Assembly: GCA_961205875.1 (NCBI GenBank)
Contig: OY540813.1
Coordinates: 27,189,001-27,253,000, forward strand
Source: Sialis fuliginosa
Taxonomy: Eukaryota > Arthropoda > Insecta > Megaloptera > Sialidae
Length of the DNA stretch: 64,000 nt
Reading direction: 5' to 3'
Each line of letters starts with the position of its first letter. The stretch's first letter is position 1. Positions 47,060-57,839 of this stretch are shown here, piece after piece. The notes below the pieces were generated by a model. The model was not told where the DNA came from and made no database searches. It saw only the letters and a program-made list of their open reading frames with translations. A program made the position numbers and the translations under genes.

Positions 47060-48110
47060 CATTAAATATATGGGAAGGGAATAAAATTAAAACGAGAAAA
47101 AATGTGAATGCGTAAAATTTTTATAATTTGGGAAAATTAATGTGGTTAAAATTATTACCAACAGAAGTAATGTATATAATTTTAATTTGGGTAATTTTGT
47201 AAATTATATTCGTAATTTTATTGTTTTATATTTGTACTAATGATTTTAGTTAGATTTTATCTTGATTGTTAGTTTTCATAATTTTATGGCTTTATTAACG
47301 TACCTATAAAAATAAAAACTATAAATTTATAGACACAATTTTGATGCTTTCATGATAGCAAAGTAGTGAATGAGAAAATCACTGTTATAATGATGTATTA
47401 TTTAATTTAAAATGTCAATTAGTTATATGCTAACGAGGTAACAGTTTCAAAGCTTTTATAAAATTACTCCAATCCGTTTTTATTGTTTGTTAGACGATTT
47501 TGTTCTACACCATAAAATAATGCTAAAAATAAATTAAGTTGTACATTAGTAATTAGATTTAATTAACACTATGTTTAGTGTTTTCACTGGGTTTCTCGCT
47601 AAATATCACTTAGAGTTTATGTAACCATTAAATGGTGCCTCACTGATTTATAAATATTATATCTTTGGTTACAGTTCTTTAATTTTTACAATCTGACGTA
47701 AAAAAACATCAATATTATGCTCTTTTGCATTTAATTTCATCATGCGTTGTTGTTTATTTTGAATAATATATTTTTTATTTGGCATGATTTGGGTAATATA
47801 CACAATTTACAGCCAGTTAACGCAAGTCATTGCCCTGGGTTATCAGGGTATACAATTTTTAACTTAGTTAAAATATTATACCCCTGGTCCTTGAAGTTTA
47901 ATATTTATTGTACTTTTTTAAAGGAGGTAGTCTGAAAATAAGGGGTAGGTCGATATAGACTTTATTACTGCACCTTATTTAAGTGCAATAATTAACGTAA
48001 TATTGGCGTGTCAACAATTTTGTTTTCTGTTTCATTTCCTCGTCGATTTTATTTATTTATATTTATTTTCTACAAATAAGAATTTAAATCAATTTTTTAT
48101 TTTAATTTAT
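47060..48110. other. AT-rich stretch, nothing identifiable
   Basis: Short frames only (62 codons at 47747-47935, no motif). Confidence 0.5.
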
Positions 48111-48221
48111 TGAAGATCATATACTAACTAAATAAGTTGATGCATATTAAATTAAGATATTACATTTTTTGTATGTTGTTAATGGTAATCAAGAAAATTA
48201 TTGAAAAAGTAATGCCATTTA

Positions 48222-48479
48222 TTAGATAGTCATTCTCTTTGTATCCTGTAAAAATGACATAATATATTTTAAAGAATGATATTTTAAATAATATAAAGAA
48301 TTCTTCAGATCAAATTGATATTTCTCTTCAGTAGATAAATTGTTAAAATATTCACATATCATATTTGTCCAATTAAAATTTTTGCATACTACATCGTCTT
48401 TTAAATAATAATCATTTCGTTTTGCTTCTTTCTCATCTATATTTTTTTTATTTATGTTAATTTCCAAATTACTTGCACA
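48222..48479 (-). CDS. Possible terminal exon or chance frame, unknown product
   Basis: An 85-codon minus-strand frame ends at 48222. Read 5'-to-3' it follows a plausible splice acceptor (ATTAAAATGTTTTAG just upstream of 48479) and is unusually rich in charged residues for this window (NIDEKEAKRNDYYLKDD, then LSTEEKYQFDLKNSLYYLKY). It ends in a stop, and an AATAAA-like signal lies about 110 bp downstream. Most chance frames here are Phe/Ile/Leu-rich, whereas this one is Lys/Asn/Asp/Glu-rich and hydrophilic. No domain is recognised. At this composition an Asn/Lys-rich frame can also be accidental. Low confidence. Confidence 0.22.
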   Translation of the reverse strand, partial: CASNLEININKKNIDEKEAKRNDYYLKDDVVCKNFNWTNMICEYFNNLSTEEKYQFDLKNSLYYLKYHSLKYIMSFLQDTKRMTI

Positions 48480-48499
48480 CTAAAACATTTTAATATATC

Positions 48500-49465
48500 A
48501 AAACTGAAATTCTCGCAAAATTCATAAAACCAGTCTTTATTTGCATTCATAATAATAAACGCCAGGTTCTGGGCTACTAATTATAATATAATATAATTAA
48601 ATTGAGAAAAGGCATTGATTTACTATATTTTAAGTGATGTATTTAATAATAAGTATGAACACAATTTAATATATGTAGCGAATTTTTATCTACAAAAACA
48701 CATCAAAAATGCAATGTTATGGATATTAAATTTTTATTACTAGAGTTAATTTTTTAAGTGCACGACTTAATTATGCTATAAGTGTTAATTATTTGCGAAT
48801 ATAAGAATTTTAATCCAGGATATATTTTTCGTGTTGCATTAATTAATATTTAAAGGTATTTAATTATATAAGACACTTATTGTTAATGTAAGAACCGAAG
48901 CAAATGCTTTTAAATGAAATACATATATGATATTTTTCATATAATGTTTGTAAAAAAACTTGAAAGGCTTAAATGTACAGATTCCAAATATTTCAAAACG
49001 AAATCGATACCGATTTTTTTGAAAGATGACTTAAGCGAATAAAGAGTTGAGTTGTTCTTGAGGATTTTTGATTAACATAAAGATAATATTTTAGTATCGA
49101 ATTATCTAAAATTACAACAACAAAATATTTTTAATATTAACAAGTTTCAATATGAGAAACAAGAAAATCGTGCTGTATAAAATACAACCGTAAGAAAAGT
49201 TTATACACATCTGCAGTACAAAATATTATTACATTTTGTGACGGGTTTACGAGCTAGCTCATATTGAGTGCAAGCATGAAGTGATCCCTTGACCAGTGCA
49301 GTCGATTGAATCCATTTTTCGACATATGTTGCACATTTTATAAAGCGGGCACCCACTATTATGAAAAGTATAGATTTACTTACATACAAATTGACTAAAT
49401 ATATATTCTTTGTATGAAAACGATGTTGGAAATTGGAATTTTGGTGTTTATTCTTTCTGATGTAA
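48500..49465. other. AT-rich stretch, nothing identifiable
   Basis: No gene or repeat recognised. Confidence 0.5.
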
Positions 49466-49471
49466 TATACA

Positions 49472-49690
49472 GGGTGATTTACAACTAGTGTAAAAAAAAT
49501 TAACAGTAGATCGAGGATGTAATTTTAAGCAAAAAATCTTATGTGAACCTATATCCGGAAATTCTTTCTGAGGGAGCTACAGTTTTTTACCCAAAATTAG
49601 TGTTTATTTAATATCTAGAGAACCCATTCTGGTACAGTTATGAAATTTGATACAGGTATTGCTATTTATAAGTGTTAACGATTTCTAGTA
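49472..49690 (+). repeat. Dispersed insect repeat beginning ACAGGGTGATTTACAA
   Basis: ACAGGGTGATTTACAACTAG is followed by TAACAGTAGATCGAGGATGT, a CTTATGTGAACCTATATCCG stretch, GAAATTCTTTCTGAGGGAGC and ACAGTTTTTT. I recall this 'CAGGGTG ... ATGAACCTATGTCCGGAAATGC ... GAGCTACAG' wording from repeats of Hemiptera, Coleoptera and Hymenoptera. The right boundary is uncertain. CCAGGGGTGTATGGGGCCAG at about 49711 may begin another element. Confidence 0.5.
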
Positions 49691-49759
49691 TCAAATAGTA
49701 ATAATTTAGACCAGGGGTGTATGGGGCCAGTGGGCCCGCCCATTTTTATCTAGTATTTT

Positions 49760-51210
49760 TTTGTTTTTGCATTTTTTCCCGAGTTGAGTACTTGTAGAAG
49801 ATTATATGATATAAAATACACAAAAATATACTTTGTTCATTTGTCATAAGATCAACAGTTTTCGAAAAATTTCGAAAACAAGAAAGTACTGCAGAATTTT
49901 ACTTAATACGGATGATTCAAATTATGCAAAAAAAAGTTAATATAAATATACCTCCTAATACTTATCATCATAGAGTTGTAGCCAGTTGTATTACTGTTAC
50001 ACGTATTTTACTAACATAACTTTGATTAATTAATATCTAATTTTAGCAAAAAAATCTAAGAATATAATCGTCTTAAAATATCTTAAAATATTAATACTTT
50101 GTCTTTTTATTATGACGTTTATTTATATTACTTTTGATAATAAAACTTTTCGAAAAAATCCTAAAAAATCTAATCTTAATATTTCGGGGTCTCAACATTG
50201 CATACTTAAGGGTCTTATACTTCCGTATTGTACTGTATTAATAATAACTAAAAATTTTCTTTACAAAAAATAAAAAAAACGTTTTCAAAGGATATTTTAT
50301 TCTGATAATTGTGCAGGTTGAGAAATAAACAAAAAAGAAAACCGTTTTAAAATGCATAGGGGGCTGGAAAACTCAAGTACAAACGAGAAGTGTTTCAGTT
50401 CATTTCACTCTGTTTAGAGGCGCGGTCGTTAGATGGCGGACAATGCAATAAAGCCCGGATTACACGACAGTGCACAATTGTTACCGTTGTTATGTTTACA
50501 TAGATTTGTTGTATTACAAGAATTTGCTTGAATTGTCCACCATACAATGTATTACTTTTCTGTATTGGTTTCGTTCAAAAAGCACAATTTTGATGAAACA
50601 TTACGTTTTAGAATCCCTAAAATCAAGTAAACAAGTTTTTAGAAAAATATATGTACTACAAATTATTCGAATGATCTCGAAGGAAATATTAAAAGTTCAC
50701 CTATTTTTATTTCTTAATATAAATTGATACTTTTTACTAAGGAGTGAAAGAAAAATTAAAATAATAATATATTTTAATTTTATTTTAAATAATTGGATAA
50801 ATTTATTTGCAAGGTAAATATATTAGTGGGTAAAAATTACAACAGATAATAATTCATATTTATGTTTTAAAACTAAAGCAAAACAATTAAACTTATTTAA
50901 ATTTGAATAAAACAGTTCCCATAATATAATATTTACTCACAAATATGATGCTGTTGAAAGATAAATGTAAAATGTGCGAAAATTGTGTTTAAAAATAAAC
51001 AAAAAACGTATTTTGAAAGCTGTATTTGTATTATAAAAAATCTTTAAACTCCGTTTTTACAAAGGTAAAAGAAATGTAAATATTTTTATCCATTTCAAAT
51101 ATCACATTTTATTTTTGTTGTTTTGTTATTAAATTTTTATCGTTTGATATTTATAAAATTGTCAGTTATAACTATCTGCCAATGTGCATGAATATATTGA
51201 CTTTAGTTTC
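49760..51210. other. AT-rich stretch with one isolated element end
   Basis: TAAAGCCCGGATTACACGAC at about 50451-50470 looks like a TAA-flanked MITE tip, without a partner. The following 85-codon frame (50470-50727) has no motif. Confidence 0.45.
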
Positions 51211-51216
51211 GTTTTT

Positions 51217-51742
51217 AACTTCCCAATAGGAAGTTATTGTAATCAGTCTGAATATTGAAATAAAAATTCAACATATTTTTATGTTTCAAGGTTACTACTG
51301 TATAATATATTCACACTATTTTTTAGAAAGATGTATGTTTGTGTGCGTGTGTATTCCTGCATGAAATCTTGTAAATAAAAAATGTTATTGATTTCGTTGA
51401 AATGCCAATCGAAGTGCCTTAACGTGAATATGACCTGAAAGAAATTTCATCAAATTCGGCCGGGCTTTTTTTGTTAGAACAAAAAGACTGCAAAAAAGTA
51501 AATTTCAGAATTTCTTGAAAAATATTTATCAGACCTCATTTATTTCGATGAAAATCGATTTTTTTAAATTTTGATTATAATAATTAAATTATTTAATCAA
51601 TTTAAAAATAGTACAGATGCGTATTAAATAATACTTCAGGTCCCTACTGTTAAATTAACATACATATTCGCATAAACTATATGGAAACAATTAATATGTA
51701 ATAAGTATTCAAGTATTGATAGTCATACCATGTTGGGAAGTT
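51217..51742. mobile_element. Element with AACTTCCCA inverted ends, ~526 bp
   Basis: The left tip is AACTTCCCAATAGGAAGTT, itself a small hairpin, followed by ATTGTAATCAGTCTGAATAT. The right end reads TGTTGGGAAGTT. The phrase ACTTCCCAATAGGAAGTTAT is one I recall from insect repeats. Inside are TGTGTGCGTGTGTATTCCTG and AATTCGGCCGGGCTTTTTTT. Non-coding. The terminal inverted match is about 9 bp, so boundaries are approximate. Confidence 0.55.
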
Positions 51743-51744
51743 GG

Positions 51745-52235
51745 TTGTGTGGACCTGAAGGATCATACCCCACGATTTGTTTTAAATAGTTTTTTTTTTA
51801 TATTGTGGGTATCTGTATTCTGAATACAGTGCCTTTGTAGTATATAAATACAATTTAAGTAATTAATAATATAATTAATGTTGAATTCTTGTACACAGGC
51901 TCTTATAGCAATGTATACTGAACAACTCTATTGTATTTAAAACTTTATCATAAAATAGTAAAATTGTTAAAAAATATACTGTCGGGAAGTATGAACCTTT
52001 ATAAAATTTCACGTAAAATGTTTTATCTTAAAGTTTCTAAACAATCAGTAATGATTTCTGAATTGTATACATTATCATAATTGAGCTTTTCAAAGACTAT
52101 AGCCAACCTTTCTAAATAATTGTATAATTTATCCTTAAAAGAACCATTTCATTAAGAAACCGTTTTTTTAATAACTATACCTGCTCGATTTGGAGAAGAT
52201 ACACTGTATTTTTTTTATCTTGTAAAGATATCAAC
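51745..52235. other. AT-rich stretch, nothing identifiable
   Basis: No frame or repeat recognised. Confidence 0.5.
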
Positions 52236-52237
52236 TA

Positions 52238-52507
52238 ATGGCATATTATTTCGATCTATATTTGGTATTCACTTCTTTTCATTTAATTTATTTATGTGTT
52301 TTTGTCCTTTTGTTTGGAATAATTGTAGGCAAAACTTCTAACAAAATCCTTTTCTTTCTCGTATTTATATATTGTTTTTCTTTAAAAAACTTTTGCCTTA
52401 CGATGAAAAGTTTCTTTCTGGTTTTATATATTCTTATGTGTAGTTTGATTTCGAAATCAGTTGACGAATGGAGAGAAACTGCAAACGCATTACATTGTAA
52501 ATTTTAA
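52238..52507 (+). other. 89-codon hydrophobic frame, probably chance
   Basis: Phe/Leu/Ile-rich throughout. An internal Met at about 52403 would give a 34-residue peptide MKSFFLVLYILMCSLISKS-VDEWRETANALHCKF, which has the form of a signal peptide plus a short secreted part. CATT|GTAAAT near its end could serve as a splice donor. T-rich DNA readily yields hydrophobic frames, so I treat it as unproven. Confidence 0.15.
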
Positions 52508-52776
52508 ATTGCTTGTGAATAAAATCAACAAAATGTTTACTTTGCATTGTACTTTTTAAGATTACATTTATTTGGTATGACTGAACAAAATTTACGAAAT
52601 TAAAATTAACTTGTTGCTGTTATTATTTTAGCACTTATAATTTGGATCTAAAATTCAACAAATAGTAAGAAACACATTCGAGTTCTGTTAAAATATCCAT
52701 AGATATAATATAAGTAATAAAACGAGTATACTAAAAACATAAAAAATATAAAATTCAAAAAAGCATATAATGATAA

Positions 52777-53045
52777 ATGTCCGGTATTACAAAGGAGCAC
52801 GCAAAATTTGCAAGCTTGCAAACACTTTCAAACGAGGTATCAAACTTATATGACAGTTCTCTTTGAGTTTTTAATAGATAGTTTCATGCGCAGTCAGTTG
52901 ATTTTTACCGTCTTTATTAAAGATTAGTAAATACACTTAAGTAAATATACTTTACATACCTTTGTTTTTACTTACTGTCATATAAGTTTGATACCCCATT
53001 TGAAAGTGCTTGCAAATTTGCGAGCTATTTTATGATACCGGATAT
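52777..53045. mobile_element. Non-autonomous DNA transposon (family A, copy 2), TAA-flanked
   Basis: The tips are ATGTCCGGTATTACAAAGGA and, inward from the right, ATATCCGGTATCATAAAATA, with TAA outside both (52774-52776 and 53046-53048). The inverted match extends about 75 bp, through GCAAATTTGCAAGC, CACTTTCAAA and TATCAAACTTATATGACAGT. 269 bp, no coding frame. Compared with copy 1 (6769-7061) the left ~80 bp are shared but here the right end keeps the full-length inverted arm. Confidence 0.85.
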
Positions 53046-53148
53046 TAAAGCTTATTAAAAAATGAAGTGAAGACAGATCTCACAGATTTGATATTATATC
53101 TTTAAGATACTTTTATCGTATCGATAAGTATATTTAGATACAAAACTA

Positions 53149-53482
53149 CTATTTTCTTTTGAAATAGATACTTTGACACAAAATTAAAATCAGAAATAAC
53201 CTATTCACTAAATCGAAACCGTTGTCTTTTTGTAACATCGTCCACTTTATGGGTTTAATTTCCCTACAGTAAAATTCCTGCATCTTATCCTGACACAAAT
53301 AACATAGTGCCTTCTTTAAATTCCCAACTGGTTTGTCCAGTCGGGCTTTCATTAAATCCATCCATGAGTCTAGGAATGCGCTTCAGATGCGCTATGTAGC
53401 GCTCACATCTTTTACAGGATTTCCCGTTTGATGGTACATAACTACTGGCTATATTACTCTCTGCTCCCTTTTTTATCCTTTT
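53149..53482 (-). pseudogene. Possible coding relic, unknown product (two overlapping frames)
   Basis: Two minus-strand frames look coding. Frame A runs from 53482 to 53285 and reads through AESNIASSYVPSNGKSCKRC then ERYIAHLKRIPRLMDGFNES. Frame B runs from 53382 to 53149 and contains SAFLDSWMDLMKARLDKPVG, then NLKKALCYLCQDKMQEFYCR and EIKPIKWTMLQKDNGFD. Both are balanced in composition, unlike the Phe/Ile/Asn-rich frames nearby, and each has a C-x-x-C pair. One indel would join A to B, so this may be a decayed protein with zinc-binding cysteines, either a transposon protein or an exon. I recognise no family. A real intact exon would use only one frame. Confidence 0.25.
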
Positions 53483-53759
53483 CTATGTAACTGTGATACT
53501 TTTTGTCGGGTATTGTAACAGATGCACACTTTAGATTCATTAGCTCGAAAGCGATTATTTTTAGATGGACTTAAATGGTCGGAGTGAAATATGTTCTACT
53601 ATGATTTCTATTCATTGGTATTGTAAGTAATACAGATGAATTCATATGAACTTATTTGGTTTAATCTTTATGCTTAATGCTTCATTTTAGACCTAAATAA
53701 AATAATTAAGTCAACTGATATAGCAAACTTCTTCGGGTAAACTTTTTTTTATTATTATT

Positions 53760-54195
53760 ATTCTTTCCTGAAAGAGACAGTATATGTTGGAAGAAAATTT
53801 TTCTCGTTGGCGCAGGTGATTTGTTCTCTCCAGGTGATCTGAAAAAAAAAAAAAGATTGGTAATCTTTATACGTGCTGCTATCACCCGTATTTTTCATCG
53901 AAAAATAACAAAATGGCGGCAGCGATTAGCGCGCACATAGAGCGTCATTTTTTTGGCGCGCTGTACTAGGTTAAGTATGTAGAAATGGACTGTACCGACC
54001 GTTGGATATGATTTCTGTAAGACACAGTGTCTTTAGGACTCCGATGATGATAGCATTGCTATCGAAACACGTGTTAGTCTAAACTCTTACAATTTTTATG
54101 GTGATGGGGATTTGTATTTGATAATTATAGTGATTGAGTGAGTCGATATTTGCCCAATTTTGTAATCAAATGGGAATCGGGTAGTCTTTTTGATT
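53760..54195 (+). mobile_element. Penelope-like element terminal region with hammerhead-like motif
   Basis: A hammerhead-like layout lies at 54033-54083: a stem I strand TTAGGACT, core CCGATGA (54041-54047), stem II GATAGC-ATT-GCTATC (54049-54063), GAAAC (54064-54068), palindromic ACACGTGT (54067-54074) for a short stem III, then AGTCTAA closing stem I. Penelope-like retroelements carry hammerhead motifs in their terminal repeats. The core differs from CUGAUGA at one conserved base (C for U4), so cleavage activity is doubtful. Upstream text (AAATGGCGGCAGCGATTAGC, GCGCACATAGAGCG) is GC-richer than the flanks. No reverse transcriptase is present, so this would be a solo terminus. Confidence 0.45.
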
Positions 54196-54199
54196 TTTT

Positions 54200-55795
54200 A
54201 TTCGGCCGATCTCTAGTCGATAGGTGTGTGCCTTATGGGATTCAATTATTATAAAATGATTATTAATATTTGAATAAAATCCTTAAATTTTAATACAATA
54301 TGCCAATTGCTAGACAGTACTTATGACTTATATTCAGAAGTAATCGAATCGACAAAACGACAGAGAGATAGTGAAAATTAAATTTTAAAATGTAATTTAT
54401 TGACAGAACTGAAGACAATAAATCAAAATGAAAATTATTTAAATTATTATTTAATTATAAATACATATATTGTGTACACAGTTATTTATTTAAATTAAAT
54501 ATGTTAATATCAATTGTGGCTGCACGTATCTACTTGAGTATTCCCCAAGCTAATGAAACGACATGTACGAATTTGTATGAAAAACAGTCGAAAAATTACA
54601 TTCATTGCGTTTTGTTTGGGTTATGGCCCATGGGTAGAAATAAAACCACATAATTTCCATCATCGAATTTGTTTTCTCCCTTAACAAGCGCACATTTTTG
54701 AAACTGTTTCAACACAAATCATGAGCCGGATCTAATTCTACGTATTTTGTGTATAATAATTTTCTTTTTTGCTTTTAAACTGTACACATGCTAGAATACA
54801 TTGAAAAGGAAATTCAATAAATTGATTTGTACAGTTTTTATTCTTATTGTTAGTTATTTTTCATTAAGTGGTAATAAACACTCATGAAAATAACTTAGGG
54901 ATCAAAATAATTTTTTTTAAAGTTCTATAATTATGAAAAAAAAACATTTTAAAGAAAGTTAATTTTTTTAACTTTGTCGAGGTATAAAGAGTTAAATATT
55001 TTTTTAGGACAAAATCGCTTAATATCATTTGGAAGTGTGTTGGTTTAGCTTCAAAATACTTTTTTTTATATTTGATCTACGATTTTTTTCATCAGAGTTA
55101 TTTGATACTAATAAAAAATAGCTCTGTGCAATTAAATTGGATGTCAAATCTAAGAAAAGCAATTTGATGAAACTACATGCTCTCGAACTGCATAACATAT
55201 TTTCTCTCAATAAGATTGCAAAATAATATTTTTTGGATTTTTTAATTTTATTTACTTTTTTTGCTATAATTACAGAGCTCTGAGTATAGCCAGAAATATT
55301 TTGACTCCTTAATAATTTTTACGAGTATTTTTCATCACACTAAATACGATTTTAAAACCACCATCGTACTAAATTTAAATATATTTTGTAGAACACAATT
55401 GTTAAAATTAAATTGTGATATCCAATGCGACTGCAACGATGCATATGGAAATATTTGTAGCCATCAGATTGTAATGGCGCCAAGGGACGCAATACTCGAC
55501 AAATAATTCTGAAGAGAATACAGTGGCCGTGCATTAAGGCTAAATATTATCAATGTTTATATATTGAAGACATTAATACATTTTTTTGTATTTTGCGTTA
55601 CATTTGCCATATATCATCATAAACAATAAAGTATAAAAGCTATATAATAAGTTCAAGAGGAGCTAGAAGACAAAAATAAATAAATTAAAAAATTATCATC
55701 ATAATAAATTTTAATAAATTGATTTATATAATAACAGGGTGTAATATTTGGGTAAATGTCGAAATGTCACCAAATAATAGAATACATTATATTTA
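54200..55795. other. AT-rich stretch, nothing identifiable
   Basis: No gene recognised; frames are 61 codons or fewer. Confidence 0.5.
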
Positions 55796-55839
55796 CATTA
55801 ATATTTATGTCCAGTTTACGTCACAATTTTTTTTCTGCT

Positions 55840-55985
55840 TATCACTCTGACATGATAGCGTGATGTATGTATCCTATATTACTAGAGAGAACATAAGAAA
55901 AAAGTTGGTGAAATTTTCATCCAAATCGGTAATTCCAGTGTCAAAAAACAAACACTCACAAACTTTATCTCTTTATTATATTACT
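55840..55985 (+). repeat. Retroposon 3' tail
   Basis: GTGAAATTTTCATCCAAATC, GGTAATTCCAGTG, AAACAAACACTCACAAACTT and TATCTCTTTATTATATTA follow in the order typical of a very abundant insect RTE/SINE tail (FTTCATCCAAATCGG-type block, CACAAACTTT, CTCTTTATAATATTA). 5'-truncated; no coding sequence. Confidence 0.6.
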
Positions 55986-55999
55986 TTCAATAAAAAATA

Positions 56000-56820
56000 G
56001 GTGTACTATATTATTATACATTATTTATAATACCTATAAATATATTTTTTATACCTACTAAATAATTTAAAAATAATAACCAAATTTATTCTAGTAAAAT
56101 GTAAGAATTTATTTTGGATTTAACAGTTTTATATAACACAAAGATATATATATGTAGAAAAAGTATTTTTTATTGATATTTTTAATTTATATTAATTAGT
56201 ACCGAATTATTTTTGAGGAAAAATCAATTTGTTTATTTTTTTGTAATAAACCTTAATGAACCGTCACTGACAGTGAGTAAACAGTATTATCAAACAAAAG
56301 TATTGTGCATCTTTCTCTTTAAGAAAAGCTTTCCAGATTTGCCTGACGGCTTCGTGCAATAACTGAAAACAAACTGTCTATCTCTTATTATTTTTACAGT
56401 TATGAGAAATAAAAATAATAAATGCAGTTGTCTTTTGTTCTATTTGTTGAAAATGTTGGGATTCTGCTGCACTTGAGATTGACATAAAAATATTTACTTT
56501 TGTTGTTTAATTCATATAACAAATATGAATTTACTGTAGCCATTTCGATTATTATTTAATAACTTGATATTTTTTCAAAAACTTATACAAAATATGTCCA
56601 GAATTAATAAATCTTAAAAGAATAAACAAAGAAAGATAATAAAATAATAATAATAATATTTTTTAATACTTAGAAACAATCGTACTGTTAAGTTAAAGTT
56701 GTTTTTGATTTTCTCGAGGAAAACTTTCAAGTGATTTTAGTATCTGGTTAGAGTGGTTACTTAGTTACATACAAGTTCATTTCATGATTATAAAGCACTA
56801 TTGGAAATTAGATACACTTA
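56000..56820. other. AT-rich stretch, nothing identifiable
   Basis: No frame or repeat recognised. Confidence 0.5.
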
Positions 56821-56822
56821 AA

Positions 56823-57832
56823 CAGGGTAATTGGGGAAATGGTACTTTATATGATGCTGATAAAAACATTTACTTAACTTCAAATATCATATATTTGAAA
56901 ATAGTAAAAAGTACTTAAATTTAATAACTAAAGTATTTGAAGTACTTAACTAGGACTTACTTCACACTTAAAAAGAGCTTGAAGTACTAAATACTTTAAG
57001 GTAGTTCTCGTACAAACGTCATTTCGATATAATTTTTTTTTTAATTCAGAGGATAAAAAGAACAATGATATTTATCCGAACGTGAAATTTTAAAGAGATC
57101 GATAGTTTTAAACTCGAGATAATTGTCATCAAAGTTTGCAACTTTTGTACGTTTCCACTATACCAAGGATATATATACATATTATGTCCGTTCTTTTAAT
57201 TTTCATGACTAAACGCTTCGACAGATTTGGATAAGAAACTACCAAACAGCAAAAGGTTATTTTCTAATATGTGATTAAAAAATCAAAATGATTGACCGTT
57301 TGTATTTGAAATAAAATTGTATTTCAAAAACAAAACGGTCAATCATTTTAATTTTTTTTATCACATATCAGAATAATAACCCTTTGCTGTTTGGTAGTTT
57401 TTTAACAAAATCTTTCGAAGCGTTTAGTCATCAAAACGGTCGTAATACGTAGGTAGATACTAATGTAACTGTGGGAAGTATTAAACTTGAACAAACAATC
57501 GATATATCGACGAATTGAATAAAATTAATCTGACAAAACACAGCTAGATGTGTGTATGGAAGAGAGCAAGTTTTCTTGAAATGTTATAACATATATTTGA
57601 AGGTGCGCGCGGCCGGTGACTCTATTTATTGATGTGTTTGTAATTTGAGACAATATTTTAGTAGTATTTTACCATGGTATTATGAGTGTAATTTTTTTAT
57701 AGTACTGTAGAGCCCGAGAAATGTCTTAAGTACTTTTTCATTACACTTGAATTTAAAACTTGACATTAACATGTAAAGTACTTAAAGTATTTACTTCAAG
57801 TTCTTTTATTGAGAATTTGTGACAGCTCTGAT
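56823..57832. mobile_element. Probable hAT-like element with AAGTACTT-rich ends
   Basis: The right tip read inward is CAGAGCTGTCACAAATTCTC. Next to both ends lie clusters of AAGTACTT words (GAAGTACTTAACTAGGACTT and others at 56908-56995; TTAAGTACTTTTTC and AAAGTACTTAAAGTATTTAC at 57725-57800). Dense AGTACTT words beside a CAG(A/G)GCTG tip occur in some animal hAT groups. The left tip is unclear: CAGGGTAATTGGGG at 56824 is a candidate. ATAGATAC follows the right tip and TTAGATAC lies near the left. A foldback (57181-57446) sits inside. Confidence 0.5.
57181..57446. mobile_element. 266-bp foldback MITE nested in the hAT-like element
   Basis: Left arm ATTATGTCCGTT, CATGACTAAACGCTTCGA, AGAAACTACCAAACAGCAAA and ATCAAAATGATTGACCGTTT. 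Right arm AAACGGTCAATCATTTTAAT, TTTGCTGTTTGGTAGTTTTT, TCGAAGCGTTTAGTCAT and CGGTCGTAAT. Arms of about 110-120 bp are separated by a ~30-bp AT-rich loop. Divergence is modest (several indels). No coding frame. Confidence 0.85.
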
Positions 57833-57839
57833 AGATACT

